Notes: generated from the letters alone by a model not told the origin. A DNA stretch of 64,000 nt from Nematopogon swammerdamellus (GCA_946902875.1 OX336345.1:3689395-3753394), one strand, 5' to 3'; numbered from the stretch's first letter, positions 21,841 to 33,244 are shown. Program-made: numbers and translations.

Positions 21841-22571
21841 CCGCTTCACCAGCACGACAAGTGGTGCTCCTCAACTTTTTACGCAACGCCAGGCAGCGAA
21901 ACTTGAATAACGAGTAACAGATTGTCAACCTGTTAATTTGCGCTACTAAATTTTCATATTTTTTGTTCGTCTGGCCGTGCCCATGTTGGAACACTCATTT
22001 AATTAGTAAGTTGACAATGTTTTTTTGAGTAACCATGTTTTTTTTTTCTTCACAGTCCACATATTTTACAATTAGCGGACTTTATGATCAGGCGTTTATT
22101 TATAAAGGCGTTATGTTTTGCGTGTCCGCAATTCCTTAACAGTTGATCATGTTTGTGTTACGTGTTAGCACCTGCCGCATACATTAAGGTTCTTCGGTCA
22201 AAGACGCTTCTAATCTCTACCGAGCTCGTTGGAGTCGGATGTTATCGTGCTGTTTAATTAAGCAAACACTATATTCACTGGAATTATTGAAGGCCCGATG
22301 ACACCAGTTGGAAAATATGATGCTAATGCGATCGTCTCGCTGGCTCGGCGAACGACGCGACAACGTTCTGGTTAAAAAGAGTGCGAAGATTTAAATCGAT
22401 AGATAGGGCAAAGCGCTCAAGAGTTCGTCACCGATTAGACATAACGGTGTGTGTGACTCCATGTACAGTAGTCATCGAGAATCGTATCAAAATCTGCCTC
22501 ATGTTAGCTAAACACTAACGTTCCGTTCCTTTTCGTGAAAAGTCGCCTCAGCAGGCGCGTGAAATGGCGCT
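21841..22571. other. No gene or recognised repeat seen
   Basis: Mixed sequence; nothing recognisable on either strand. Confidence 0.35.
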
Positions 22572-22920
22572 GCGGGTTGCCAACCGTACTTTAAAATAAA
22601 GTATCTTACGTTATTATAGGTCTGCGTACTTTAAAATTTTGAATAGCAATAAAGTACGCGAAAATACTTTAATTCAACCTTAAAGTTCAAACAATGTGTG
22701 AAATGAAACATAAACTAACAGCACTTCAGTAATCAAATGCAGTGCATCATAAATTGTATTATAAAATACCTAATCATTGCTGAAATGTCCAGAGAGCACT
22801 AAAAATAGAAATGTTTTAAAATTTCAATAAATAATACCATTTTTATTACACTGTACGTTTTATTTGTCATCCCTGAAATCAGAAATACGTTATTTCTTTT
22901 AAAAAAAGTTGGCAACCTGC
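22572..22920. mobile_element. Small hAT-like MITE
   Basis: Ends GCGGGTTGCCAAC and GTTGGCAACCTGC are inverted repeats, followed inward by CGTACTTTAAAATAAAGT and, near the other end, TTTTAAAAAAAG. The interior is AT-rich with repeated AAAGTACGCGAAAATACTTT-like palindromic words. About 349 bp. No clear target duplication. Confidence 0.6.
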
Positions 22921-23450
22921 GACTGATGCGAAGTAGCCGCATGCGGCCCTTTCATTGGTGACATTTTCTGGATCTTAGACTATGCTCTATCTATCGATTT
23001 ACATCTTTGCAAGAGTGTAATTTGGTTCAAAGCGTTCTGGAGTAAAGTATGAAATGTATTTTTGTATGGATTTTTCATTGAAATTAGATTTAACTTTTTA
23101 GCCGCCGCCGATCAAGTCGAGCGATTTAAATAATTTAACATTTCAAATGCTAGTCTTGCGGTCTGCGGTTCTAACGCCCGAAGGTATTATATTTCTTGGC
23201 TCATCCAAATGTAGTTATAAATCTGTATGCACGTATTATAGTGAAGCTGCTTGGCATTCCGCTAAAAAAAATATGGGAGGTGTCGCAATAGTGACCATAT
23301 AATAATTTTGTTGAAGTCCCTATTAATAAAAATTGATAGCGCGGCAGAAGTAGGTAATAATATTGTTAGATCGAGCTAGATAAGGCGAAACAGGTTCGTG
23401 ATATTTATAGTACGGAATAGTGCAGACTTTTAGTTATTAGCTTCAATATT
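22921..23450. other. No gene or recognised repeat seen
   Basis: Unique-looking sequence, AT-rich after 23200. Confidence 0.35.
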
Positions 23451-23772
23451 TATTTTTTTTTGGATACTGACACGGTTGTCTACATGACCTACAACATCCG
23501 TGATGTCAGCCCATAACACCGGGTGAACTTGGTGCCACGTCAGTGCTTTCCTTCGGTCGAGCCGGCTACACTGAACTGGACGGAAAACACAAATTATTTA
23601 CATAGCCGTTTCGACCGACTTTTCATTCAGTGCGGTGGTATCAACCCGGGCGGGTTAAACCCTACCACCTACTAATATAAGAAGGGAATCATATCCCTTA
23701 CTTGCCTTTTACGACATACATGGGGAGAGATGCAGTGGGGTTATTCTTTTAAAGTGCCGGCCCCACACGGTA
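23451..23772 (-). mobile_element. C-group SINE-like element (GCCCCAC head, shared core, B tail)
   Basis: On the minus strand: head TACCGTGTGGGGCCGG (degenerate) with AAAAGAATAACCCCACTGC and CTCTCCCC, then TACTAGGTGGTAGGGTTT, GGTTGATACCACCGCACTGA, and the SINE-B type 3' module to the A-rich tail shown as TTTTTTTTTTGGATACTGAC. Confidence 0.75.
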
Positions 23773-24149
23773 CAAGCTGTACATAAAACAGATATGACAG
23801 ATATGACATAAAACAGACTGTACATAAAATATCATAAATATCCTTTGAAATGAAAAGGATTGTGTCTTAATTTAGTAGTTTTTTTTTTTGTTACAAGGTA
23901 AAGGTTAAACAACTCGAAGATATGATCGGAATTATAAATTTCACACCCTCTCTGGAGGATAGTGGGCGACAGATTAACTCTATAATTCTATTTGTCGGCG
24001 GTCGGGATCAATCTGGATTGAAATTGATATGTCTGTCATCGAAATAATAGTGTAATGTTATTGTAATTAGCTTTGTTGGAACGCTTGTGCCGCTGTGAAT
24101 TTATTGTTTCGATTTGATTTTTCTATGAAATTGTCCTTCAATTTCTTTT
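23773..24149. other. No gene or recognised repeat seen
   Basis: A small direct repeat (GACATAAAACAGA) near 23795-23825, else nothing. Confidence 0.35.
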
Positions 24150-24390
24150 TTATGGAGAACCGGCATGGGTGGCTATTTCCAACGGTCGGTCGAATGAAGA
24201 CAGTCGGACACAGCCAATAACACCACTCCTCGCGAAACTCAGTTAGATGCCATGCCAGCTTCATAGCTAGACAAAAAGCTCGTCAGATAATTTATTCGCA
24301 CGCCATTTTGAAACACCCAGGTTGTAGAACTCAAGGAACACTCCTCGGAAGATCGTTTCATATTTTCGCCATACGACACAGCGACTATTA
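24150..24390 (-). mobile_element. CR1/jockey-like LINE 3' end
   Basis: Starts TTTTTTATGGAGAACCGGCA (the minus-strand A-rich tail) and contains CTCCTCGCGAAACTCAGTTA, GATGCCATGCCAGC and CTCCTCGGAAGATCGTTTCA, collinear with 20104-20450. The coding end is decayed. Confidence 0.65.
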
Positions 24391-24439
24391 ATAAATGCAT
24401 TATATAAATATTATATAAATATACATACATACCTCAGCT

Positions 24440-24780
24440 GATCTGAGATTCATACATACATACATATCACACACGCTGAATCCCGACAATCGGGGTAAGC
24501 AGAGTAATCGGTGTTGTGCTGCGAGAACTCTGGGTAAATTTTTTTTTTCATCGATAGCGCGACATTTGGCATGGTTTCACCTACAAGTAGGTGTCTAACG
24601 ATGCCCATGGACATTCTGTGATGCACGGGGATTTACAGCACAACACCGACCACCACGTTTCGCAAAGTATTCGAACAAGATTCAATCAGTCAAGCAGCAA
24701 GTAAGGTACCAAGACCCACCTGCTGCATGACTCGGTGGAAGTACCGTGCCAAGGTGAGAGGTGGCTAGTCTGTGCGCTAT
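24440..24780 (-). mobile_element. D-group LINE 3' end interrupted by another LINE tail
   Basis: ACATACATACATATCACACA and CCCGACAATCGGGGTAAGCA open it; CCACGTTTCGCAAAGTATTC and CTGCATGACTCGGTGG close it. Between 24539 and 24650 is a different tail (CGCGACATTTGGCATGG, TAACGATGCCCATGGACATT) like those at 38.34 and 47.6 kb, which splits the D sequence at GGTAAATT / ATTTACAGC. Confidence 0.65.
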
Positions 24781-25474
24781 GTATTATATATATATATAGC
24801 GATTATATAATACCTAGGCTGATAAATTCAAAGCGGTGGATGAAGATATTTTATTATTTTGATTTTTCATTAATGCGGGATGTGTTTTAAATTATTAAAA
24901 AAATTATTTAATAAATCATTTACATACATTTTCATACATACAAATTGAATGTACAATATATTGAGCATTAAACATTATAAAAATTATATTATTTTTGTTA
25001 TAAATAAAAAGTCATTTTATAAATGAAGTAAGACAACTTAAAAAAAAAAACAACGCAGAAGAAATAATCCCTCCCACCCAAGTCGCATGTATTGTAAAAG
25101 GCAGATAAAATTTTAGCAACTCAAAATGTTTAAAACAACTAAGGCACATCGTTGGAGCCTGTGACAAAGAACACAGTCTATTGTACAAGACGTTTGATGC
25201 TCCTCTGCTATCTCCACAAACAACATCCCACTTGTCTTCCTACGAGTCGGGTACTTAAATTCTATATACATTGTAGTCGGCTAAACACTGTCCTTGTAAT
25301 TGTCTGCGGCGTCTTTGTGCTACCCGTCGCCTTTCTCGTCCGCATTAAGTATGAGCTTCGTTTTCCCCAGCAGCATTTACTCTATTCCAAGTGAGGCACT
25401 TAGCAACATCGTTATAAAGAAAGAAAGAAAATTATTTAATTAATAACGACAATAGCTACAAAAAAACTATAGTA
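24781..25474. other. AT-rich, no gene supported
   Basis: Strongly AT-rich to 25060; an 80-codon frame at 25152-25394 has a hydrophobic stretch but no homology I recognise. Confidence 0.35.
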
Positions 25475-25830
25475 GCGGCGGGTGGCCGAGTGGTTTGGGC
25501 ATCGGCTTCTCATGCGAGAGGTCCGCGGTTCGAATCCCGTCGGCGTATACCAATGAGTTTTTTCTGACGAAAAAATTTATGTGCATACCTACACCTGCTG
25601 CTTCACCGTTCGGAACCGGCGTAAAAGTGTAGGTCCCTTCCCTTGCCCCTTACTAGGTGGTAGGCTCAAATTGTAGCCGACTGGGTTGGTACCACCGCAC
25701 TGGATGTAAGGTGGCCGAATGGCAGCCTCGGTTGTGTTCTCTAGTCCAGTATAGCCAGCAATCCAGGGAAGTCTCCGGTATGACACCTATGGCTCCTCCG
25801 ACTCAGCCACACATACCGGATTACATAAAA
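25475..25830 (+). mobile_element. SINE-A, full-length copy
   Basis: Head GCGGCGGGTGGCCGAGTGG with B-box GGTTCGAATCCC, linker CAATGAGTTTTTTCTGACG, shared core, and end GGATTACATAAAATATATA. Slightly shortened in the 3' module (a gap around GGTATGACACC). Confidence 0.85.
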
Positions 25831-26575
25831 TATATATATATACAATGATATTTTACGAAAGATAGGTTATCTACATGACATTCAGTGCTCACACATGGCA
25901 CGTCCTTAAAAAGTTGAGAGGAAGAACTATAAAGTGATGCGCCGACTCGAATCGTCTTATTCCAATTATTAGAATTAGTGCAGAACCTCATTATTACACA
26001 CGACGGCATTTTCGATGTGTCAGCGGCTCGTGGTTAGCGGTTCGAACGCGTGCGTAGTTGGTGGGCGACTAACTTCAGACAGGACTGTGGTCTTGTATTT
26101 AATGTGCCGCTTGGGAGCTCAGATAACCTGTCTACCTCCTTTTAACTTATAATATCATTGTATTAATATAATATTATATGTGAGGCTCTACAGCCGGATG
26201 GTCTCTTTCTAAAGTTCGACACGCATCATTTGCTGCCGGGAACTGCACCAGCTTGGAATAGAGCTTAAGCTGCGTAAAATAAAATGTAGCGCTTTTACGA
26301 TCAATACAGCACTGTGAACAGTTTGACTATCGCCATTATGCTATGATTCACCGGCGAGGCGATAGTAAAAACGATCAAGTTCGCAGGCAACGCCGTAATG
26401 TGTGTTTAATACGAGCCTGCGAGACGGAGCAGCCGTGGCCCGACCTGGAGGCACGTTCCGACACTTTGTCGGCGAGTTTTATCAGCGTTTCGATGATTTT
26501 GTGGATACGTTTGGGCTGACAGGGAGGAAATGTTGGCCGCTTTCCTCGCGAACGGTTTTACGGTGTCTATATTTG
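25831..26575. other. No gene or recognised repeat seen
   Basis: A 62-codon minus-strand frame at 26406-26594 ends inside the next array and has no identifiable motif. Confidence 0.35.
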
Positions 26576-27830
26576 TAGACATTTTGGTACGCAAATATTT
26601 ATACTCTCTTATCAGTGCGGAAACATATGTCTAGCTCATTTGTAATTTTTTGTAAATAATTTAAAGCTGAACTTGAAGCGTACCTATAGTATTTTGTTCT
26701 CAGCTCGTTTGCAATTTTTTGTAAATAAACTTAAGGTAAACTTGAAGCGTATAGTATTTTGTTCTTAGACCGTTTGCAATTTTTTTAAATAATCTGCAGC
26801 TGAACTTGAATCGCATATTATTTTGTTCTTAGCTCGTTTGCATTTTTTTTTGTAAATAAACAGAAGCTACACTTGAAGCCTACACTTTGTTCTTTCGAGG
26901 AGGTTCTTGGGCGCTTTTACGTTGTCTATAATAATGTGTAGACATTTTGGTACGCACATATTTATACTCTCTTATCAGTACGGAAACATATGTCCGGCTC
27001 ATTTGTAATTGTTTGTAAATACTTAATCTAAAGCTGAACTTGAAGCGTAAGTATAGTATTTTGTTCTTCGCTCGTTTGCAATTTTTTGTAAATAAACTTG
27101 AAGTTGAAGATATTTTAGTATTTTTTTTGTCAGCCTCGATAGCTCAGTGGTGCAGACATTCAACTGTCGCTATTGAATGTTAAGCAACGCTGGGTGCGGT
27201 CAGTACTTGGATGGGTGACCGTTGACCGTTGGACGCTGACCGAGGTTCGGATTCCTTGTAAAACTGTAGGTCCCTTCCCTCCTAATCTTACTTGGTGGTA
27301 GGGTTTAACCCGCCCGGGTTGGTACCACCGCACTGAATGAAACGTCGGTCTAAACGGCTATGTAAATAGTTTGTGTTTTCCGACCAGTTCAGTGTAGCCG
27401 GCACGATCAAAGGGGGAAGCACTGACATGGCACCTAGTTCACCCGGTGTTATGGGCTGACATCACGGACGTTGTAGGTGATGTAGCCAACCGTGTCAGTT
27501 TCCATAAAAAAAAAATTTTTTTGGTCTTAGCTCGTTTGCAATTTTTTGTAAATAATCTGAAGCTGAACTTGAATCGCATAGTTTTTGTTCTTATCTCGTT
27601 TGTATTTTTTTGTAAATAAACAGAAGCTAAACTTGAAGCGTATAACTAACTATACATATAATTAACTATATATACATAACCTAACTAGAACATTTATATT
27701 TTTTGTAAATAATGTAAAGCTGAACTTGAAGCGTATAGTATTTTGTTCTTCGCTCGTTTGCAATTTTTTGTAAATAAACAGAAACACTTGATTCGTATAA
27801 TACTTTGTTCTTTCGAGCAGGTTCTTGGTG
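26576..27830. repeat. Degenerate tandem array, about 60-70-bp units, split by a SINE
   Basis: Units contain TCGTTTGCAATTTTTTGTAA, ATAA, GCTGAACTTGAAGCG and TATAGTATTTTGTTCT. A longer block starting AGACATTTTGGTACGC (26577) is repeated from about 26940, so there is a 363-bp higher-order duplication. SINE-B (27131-27516) interrupts a unit: TAGTATTTTTTTTG before and TTTTTTTGGTCTTAGC after. Confidence 0.75.
27131..27516 (+). mobile_element. SINE-B, full length, inserted in the tandem array
   Basis: CAGCCTCGATAGCTCAGTGG, 5S-like GTTAAGCAACGCTGGGTGCG and CAGTACTTGGATGGGTGACC (27180-27220), GGTTCGGATTCC, core CTGTAGGTCCCTTCCC, end GTTTCCATAAAAAAAA. The flanking T-rich sequence may be a short target duplication (ATTTTTTTTG / ATTTTTTTGG). 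Confidence 0.9.
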
Positions 27831-27834
27831 AATA

Positions 27835-27930
27835 GATAGATAGATAGAAATACTTTATTGCTCCAAAAGAACATTTTACAGAAACAAACGATACGTAATT
27901 TACATGAATGACAAAGGTAGTCTTGTTTAT
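27835..27930 (-). mobile_element. LINE 3' tail with (GATA)n end
   Basis: TAGATAGATAGATAGAAATA, CTTTATTGCTCCAAAAGAAC. Reverse complement carries GGAGCAATAAAG followed by a simple repeat, as at 45.15 kb. Confidence 0.6.
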
Positions 27931-27944
27931 TTGTATGATAATAC

Positions 27945-28158
27945 AAGCTGTGCCCGCGGCTCCGCCCGCTCTCATATTTCACTTCACTGCTAACCTCATA
28001 AGCTATTTAGCGGTATAGTACGTAGCCTATAGTTGATGGGAAGAATCAAGCTATCCGTAGAATTTTGTTTTATTAAAATCGGTTCAGTGGTTCTCGAGTT
28101 ATAAGCGGACAGACAGACACTCAGACAGAAAGCAGACGTTGGATTTTATTATAGGTAA
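27945..28158 (+). mobile_element. GTGCCCGCGGCTCCGCCC repeat, about 214 bp
   Basis: From ACAAGCTGTGCCCGCGG through CTCATATTTCACTTCACTGC, AATCGGTTCAGTGGTTCTCG and GACAGACAGACACTCAGACA to TGGATTTTATTATAGGTAA. Nearly identical to 49221-49437, so both insertions are fairly young. Probably related to the G/H family at 39.4 kb by its first 20 bp. Confidence 0.8.
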
Positions 28159-29340
28159 ATACGTCAAATAAAAGTACGCAAATGTATCGTACCAAGCGCT
28201 TGATTAAAGAAAGAATAGTACCGAATAGGGTTTTTCTCGAAGTTGTCCCTTATAATCATCTACTAAGGGACTCTGAACGTAATTAATCGGGTGAGACTTT
28301 TCCCCTTTAGCGGCAGAGCACACTCGGACAGCGTCCGCTCCTCATGCCGTGAAATAATTTAATGAAAAAATACTCCGCGAAGTATCCCGTCCGTGCGGCC
28401 CGCGCGCCCCCCGCCCCGAGAACTGGAGCAACCGAGCCAAACTAATTAAAAGTTGGCTTCTGTACCAATAATTCGTTTGACTGTCAAAGTTTCGCGTCGT
28501 TAATTTTAATTAAAGAAAGCCGGCAGCTCACTTTGAAACAATATTAAAGCATTGAAAATTCAGATCCGCTAAACTTGGACATTTTGTTCGCGGCCGCTCT
28601 TCATTCGTTTTGATTAACCCCTTCCCGAGCCCCTAACTTAATATCCTCGTATAGTTAATACGCCGCGAGGTGATCCGCTTCCCTTGCTCTCTGCCCAGTC
28701 GGTCGGCTTCCACCTCCGGACGTTTTTACATTAAAAAATATTCAAAGTCAAAGGGTGGGCTCCCCCCCGCTAATTCAATTAGACCTATTGGTGGCCATGA
28801 AAAGGAGCTGATTGAATCGGCCCGTCCGAGCGGGCGGGCGCCTCACTTCAAAGTAAATTTCTCATCTTCATTAAAATTTCGAAGCTAACTACTTTAAATT
28901 CGCTTGTCTTCGAGGCCTTCTCTCACGACGCTGCTACGTTTTAATCTACTCGCAATTTGTAGCCGAGGGATTACTTCGAGGGTACCATTTGGATGCGGGT
29001 GGTGGGCAGCGACGAGGGAAGGAAGACGCCACCGCTCGTGTGTTCCGAACAATTGATGCATTGACTGGAGCTCGTTCGATGCTTTGATTAAGTCTGGGCC
29101 TGACGTATTTCTTTCGCGGGCGTCTAATGGAGGCTATTCGTCAAGTGTCCACCTTATTGGCCGCGCGGATAGGGTAAATGGCCCTCGATACAGCACTCGG
29201 GGGAAATTTCGTCACCTCTTTCGGCCGCTCTCCTCGCCTCGCCTCTCGTCCTTCGCTCCGGCTAGTTTTATTTTATTTTCGGCAATCCTTTGTTTAGTCC
29301 GGTGGTCGCTTCAGTGAATTACTTTCTGTATGAAAGTAGT
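28159..29340. other. Repeat-poor stretch, no gene supported
   Basis: Almost free of the repeats that fill the flanks. TAATTA-containing words occur at 28441 (AACTAATTAAAAG) and 28500 (TTAATTTTAATTAAAG), and CpG-rich segments lie at 28380-28430 and 29215-29280. Such composition fits conserved non-coding DNA near developmental genes, but this is speculation without a comparison. Confidence 0.35.
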
Positions 29341-29358
29341 CTTCGGCATGTTGTTTTT

Positions 29359-29426
29359 GGGGTTCCGTATGCGGTACGGGACCCTATTACTAAGCCTACG
29401 CCGTCTGGCTATCTGCCTGTCTTTCT

Positions 29427-29457
<31 letters not shown>

Positions 29458-29545
29458 CGAGGGCTGTATCTGAGATACTATCTCTTGAACCGTAATAGGT
29501 AGCCCGTTAAAATTTTCACAGAATCTTCTAAGAATTTCCCCCGGC
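29359..29545 (+). mobile_element. Repeat E 5' half
   Basis: GGGGTTCCGTATGCGGTACG, (CTGT)n, GAGGGCTGTATCTGAG, ACTATCTCTTGAACCGTAAT, GGTAGCCCGTTAAAATTTTC. Cut at AGAATCTTC. Confidence 0.8.
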
Positions 29546-29552
29546 ACGACCG

Positions 29553-29812
29553 AAGGGAAGCACTGACGTGGCACAAGTTCACCCGGTGTAATGGGCTGAC
29601 ATCACGGATGTTGTAGGTGATGTAGTATTATTGAAAACTATTCTTGTTCGCCTGCATGTACTTCTCCCACATCCCAAAGGTTAGTTAGAATAGAATGCCT
29701 CGCGGCATTAAGCTCGCCTGTTGTGCCTAATTTTGATAAATTTGTGTTCAATAAAGAATATATACATACATACATACATGTAGCGAACCGTGTCAGTATC
29801 CATAAAAAAAAA
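29553..29812 (+). mobile_element. SINE-B tail interrupted by a LINE tail
   Basis: CACGACCGAAGGGAAGCACT to GTAGGTGATGTAG (29555-29625), then LINE tail TTCGCCTGCATGTACTTCTC, CAAAGGTTAGTTAG, GCCTCGCGGCATTAAGCTCG, CAATAAAGAATATATACATA to about 29778, then the rest of the SINE (GTAGCGAACCGTGTCAG, CCATAAAAAAA). ATGTAG occurs on both sides of the LINE tail and is a likely 6-bp target duplication. Confidence 0.75.
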
Positions 29813-29854
29813 ATATGTGTTATTATGGCAGATTGTTGAAAGGAATGCGTGAAC

Positions 29855-29954
29855 GAACATGGGACCTAGTTCACCCGGTGTTATGGGCTGAAATCACGAT
29901 GTTGTAGGTGATGTAGCCAACCGTGTCAATTTTCATAAAAAAAAAAAAAAAAAA
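29855..29954 (+). mobile_element. SINE-B 3' tail fragment
   Basis: AACATGGGACCTAGTTCACC, GGTGTTATGGGCTGAAATCA, GATGTAGCCAACCGTGTC, then poly(A) of about 18. Confidence 0.85.
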
Positions 29955-30199
29955 ATCGGAATGCGCTCGCGCGCTCGTACATAAATATATGCTCTTTGCG
30001 TTGTTTCTATGCTATAGTATAATTGTTTGTGCGCAGCACACCGCGCCGATCGCGCATGTACCTTGAGTTATGGCAACCGTAAACTTTTACAACCACTGGA
30101 GTATCGGTGTCGGCTAACACGAGATATTAATTGGGATAAAATCAAATATACACGCGGCACTTTTAATCATTTTGTGAATGGAGGCGAGGTCTCATTTAA

Positions 30200-30446
30200 A
30201 AAACCGGTCAAGTGCGAGACGAACTCGCGCACCGAGGGTTCTGTATCGCCATGCCATGGTGAGCGCCACTCACGTCATCTATGGCGTGTTTATGAAATGC
30301 TTCATATTATTTAAAATTCATGATTAGTTAAATGCTTCATACTCATTTTGGTAGATGGCATGACGCGCATACACTTTTTAGTTTCTTCTAGACAGATGGC
30401 GTAGGCTTAATAATGGGGTCCCGTACCGGATACGGAACCCTAAAAA
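30200..30446 (-). mobile_element. Repeat E 3' half with internal deletion
   Basis: AAAACCGGTCAAGTGCGAG, CTCGCGCACCGAGGGTTCTG, then CGCCACTCACGTCATC, ATACACTTTTTAGTTTCTTC and GGATACGGAACCCTAAAAA. The (GTCT)n and ATTATGGCCGATAT modules are deleted. Confidence 0.8.
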
Positions 30447-30493
30447 CGGAGAATAACTTGTGAGACAACGAAGGCGTCCACCTGGCTTCGTCG

Positions 30494-30818
30494 ATTTTTT
30501 TTTTTAATCTGACACGGTTGGCTACATCACCTACAACATCCGTGATGTCAGCCCATAACTCCGGGCGAACTTGGTGCCACGTCAGTGCTTCCCTTCGGTC
30601 GTGCCGGCTACACTGAACTGAACGGAAAACACAAACTATTTAAATAGCTGTTTCGACCGACCTTTCATTCAGTGGAGTTGTACCAACCCGGGCGGGTTAA
30701 ACCCTACCACATAGTAATATAAGAAGGAAGTCACATCCCTTAGTCGCCTTTTACGACATACACGGGGAGAGATGAAGTGGGTCTATTCTTTTAAAGTACC
30801 AGCCCCACACGGTACGGT
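30494..30818 (-). mobile_element. C-group SINE-like element
   Basis: On the minus strand: GTACCGTGTGGGGCTGGTAC, AAAAGAATAGACCCACTTC, CTCTCCCCGTGTATGTCGT, then TACTATGTGGTAGGGTTT, GGGTTGGTACAAC, the B-type 3' module, ending in the A-rich tail (plus strand TTTTTTTTTTAATCTGACAC). Confidence 0.8.
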
Positions 30819-30839
30819 ACCTACATACCTACATAAACA

Positions 30840-31100
30840 GACTTCAAATCAAATCAAATCAAATTTCTTTATTAATATACAATTCAACAGTTATTTATAC
30901 ATAATTCTTACTTTAAAAGCAAAATTTTGTCTAGTAAATGATAGTTCATGTTAGTTCTTTGGAAAATAATATTCAACAACGTTTATAATTAGGAAATAAA
31001 CCTTTAAGCACTTATCCATAAATGTGCTCTTCGTTAACTAATCATACGTAGAAACTATACCTAACGCTATAACCATTGAAATGGTTTCTCAACTGATTTA
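30840..31100 (-). mobile_element. LINE 3' tail with (AATCA)n end
   Basis: AATCAAATCAAATCAAATTT, CTTTATTAATATACAATTC. Reverse complement has TTTGATTTGATTTGATT after an AAAG, the simple-repeat tail of CR1/L2-like LINEs. The exact inner boundary is unclear. Confidence 0.5.
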
Positions 31101-31134
31101 TTTATTACTATTTAATTATTTTTCAGATATAGGT

Positions 31135-31389
31135 ACTGTAGGTCCCTTCCCTTGCCCCTTACTAGGTGGTAGGCTCAATTTGTAGCCGACTGGGTTGGTA
31201 CCACCGTACTGGATGTAAGATGGCCGCATAGCAGCCTCGGCTGTGTTCTCCTCTAGCCCAGTATAGCCAGCAATCCAGGGAAGTCTCCGGTATGGCACCT
31301 ACCTTCTCGGAGGTGATATTGGCTAGTCAGAGCATGTGCTTTGGCCCCTCTGACTGAGCCACGCATACTGGATTACATAAAAAAAAAAG
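31135..31389 (+). mobile_element. SINE-A, 5' truncated
   Basis: Starts inside the shared core at ACTGTAGGTCCCTTCCC and runs to GGATTACATAAAAAAAA. The tRNA-like head is missing. Confidence 0.85.
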
Positions 31390-31880
31390 TCTAATGAATA
31401 AAACAAAAAACATAAATAAACAGGTCCGCACGGTATTAGTTTAAATCTGTGGTTTAGTCCATTGTGATCAGAGGATTTAATATAAAGTGTATTTATAAAT
31501 CAATGCCTAATGTTGATTAGGCGACTTATATGTATCGATTCGCTCCACATCATTTAAGCGGAACTCGTTTAGAAAAGAAAAACGATCGCAACAAATACCT
31601 ACTATGACTAGCGACTAATCGGTTTAACATACTTTGTTTGTTATGGCACGTCTATTATAGTGTTGATTGAAAAAGAAAAAAAAAAACATTTCTCATTTTA
31701 AAACTACATAGGTACATTAATTTCTTCACTAGATGCATCTACAGAGCCGAAAATGAAGAAAAAAATGCGTCCCGAACAGTTTTCGAACCTGGAACTACTG
31801 CTTCAGCCGCCAACGTATTTGCGAGGAAATTATACACCGTAGACACTTTACTTATTAAGTCCTGGATTATGTCGAGGCGC
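31390..31880. other. No gene or recognised repeat seen
   Basis: AT-rich, nothing identified. Confidence 0.35.
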
Positions 31881-31884
31881 GCCT

Positions 31885-32310
31885 GACTTACTTTTAGACC
31901 CCTCTATATATCCTCTTCGTTTACGACAGTGTGCATCGATCCACACGTTCAGAGTGCTCTTGAAAGACTATCTCCTCAATTCCTAAATCTCATCTCCTAC
32001 TTCCGTATCCCTAGTTTCTGAGCAAATTCATAATGTGTTGTGTAATGTCTGAGTTTTATTTTGTATATGTTTATATATGTTTATTATTTATTATGAATAA
32101 TATATGTGTATTATATGCATTATATATATAGATATATACTATTTGTCCTTCTATTTTCTATTTTATAAGACTTTGTTTTGTTTACCTTGTCTTGTTGCAC
32201 CTACCCTGGTTCTATATGTAAATAAGGGTAGGCTGGTGGAAAATGCCATAGGCATTAAGTGCTACCTTCTGTACAACAATTATGTGCAATAAACGTTTTT
32301 TGATTTTGAT
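31885..32310 (+). mobile_element. CR1/L2-like LINE 3' end
   Basis: CACACGTTCAGAGTGCTCTT with GAAAGACTATCTC (a decayed coding end), then GGTAGGCTGGTGGAAAATGC, CATAGGCATTAAGTGC, TGTGCAATAAACG and a TTTGATTTTGATTTG tail. Confidence 0.6.
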
Positions 32311-32346
32311 TTGATATATTGATCAAAAAGTTTGTATAGGAGCGCA

Positions 32347-32515
32347 GCGACGTAATCCAAACTACTTGTAGTTATCTTGTCCGAATACTTTGCTAAACGT
32401 GGTGGTCGGTGTTGTGCTGTAATTTTCTAGAGTTCTTGCAGCAAAGCACCAATTACTCTGCTTACCCTGATTGTCGGGATGCAGCGTGTGGTATGTATGT
32501 ATGTATGTATTTTTT
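32347..32515 (+). mobile_element. D-group LINE 3' end
   Basis: CTTGTCCGAATACTTTGCTA, CGTGGTGGTCGGTGTTGTGC, CTCTGCTTACCCTGATTGTC, CGTGTGGTATGTATGTATGT. This is the sense orientation: the (TATG)n tail is on its right. Confidence 0.7.
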
Positions 32516-32659
32516 CATACCGGGCGTAAACGTACACAAAATTCTGAACGTATTTTGGATGTGACATTTAAAACATCTTTAAAGGCAATAGTTTTGAGAA
32601 ACGCAACGAAGGAAAATCTGCCTAGAAAAAGTAATTTAGATACAACTACATATATAATA

Positions 32660-32985
32660 TTTTTTTTTTTATGGAAACTGACACGTTTGTCTACATCACC
32701 TACAACATCCGTGATGTCAGCCCATAACACCGGGTGAACTTGGTGCCACGTCAGTGCTTCCCTTCGGACGTGCCGGCTACACTGAACTGGACGGAAAACA
32801 CAAACTATTTACATAGCCGTTTCGACCGACCTTTAATTCAGTGCGGTGGTACCAACCCGGGCGGGTTAAACCCTACCACCTAGTGATATAAGATGGGAGT
32901 CATATCCCTTAGTCGCCTTTTACGACATACACGGGGAGAGATGCAGTGGGGCTATTCTTTTAAAGTACCGGCCCCACACGGTACA
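32660..32985 (-). mobile_element. C-group SINE-like element, well preserved
   Basis: Minus strand: GTACCGTGTGGGGCCGGTAC, AAAAGAATAGCCCCACTGC, TCTCCCCGTGTATGTCGTAA, AAGGCGACTAAGGGATATGA, TCACTAGGTGGTAGGGTTTA, GGGTTGGTACCACCGCACTG, B-type 3' module, A-rich tail. Confidence 0.85.
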
Positions 32986-33244
32986 AAATATATACAATAT
33001 ATGTAACGGTCACATTTTCTCATGTCCCGCCGCACACACTCCACTGTGTAAAGAAAAGTACAAACCAGACAATTTGTTAAGGAGACATATGCAGAACAAT
33101 TTTCGGGAACGAACCTACGGTTACATAACCACATTTTTCCCGTAATGTAGACTGTCGTAATTGCCTCCAAAATATACAAAGGGGAGGCCGCTACGCGATA
33201 AAGTGCGATTCATTTTCTTGTTTATGCAGAGCGCGTGGGTTCGG

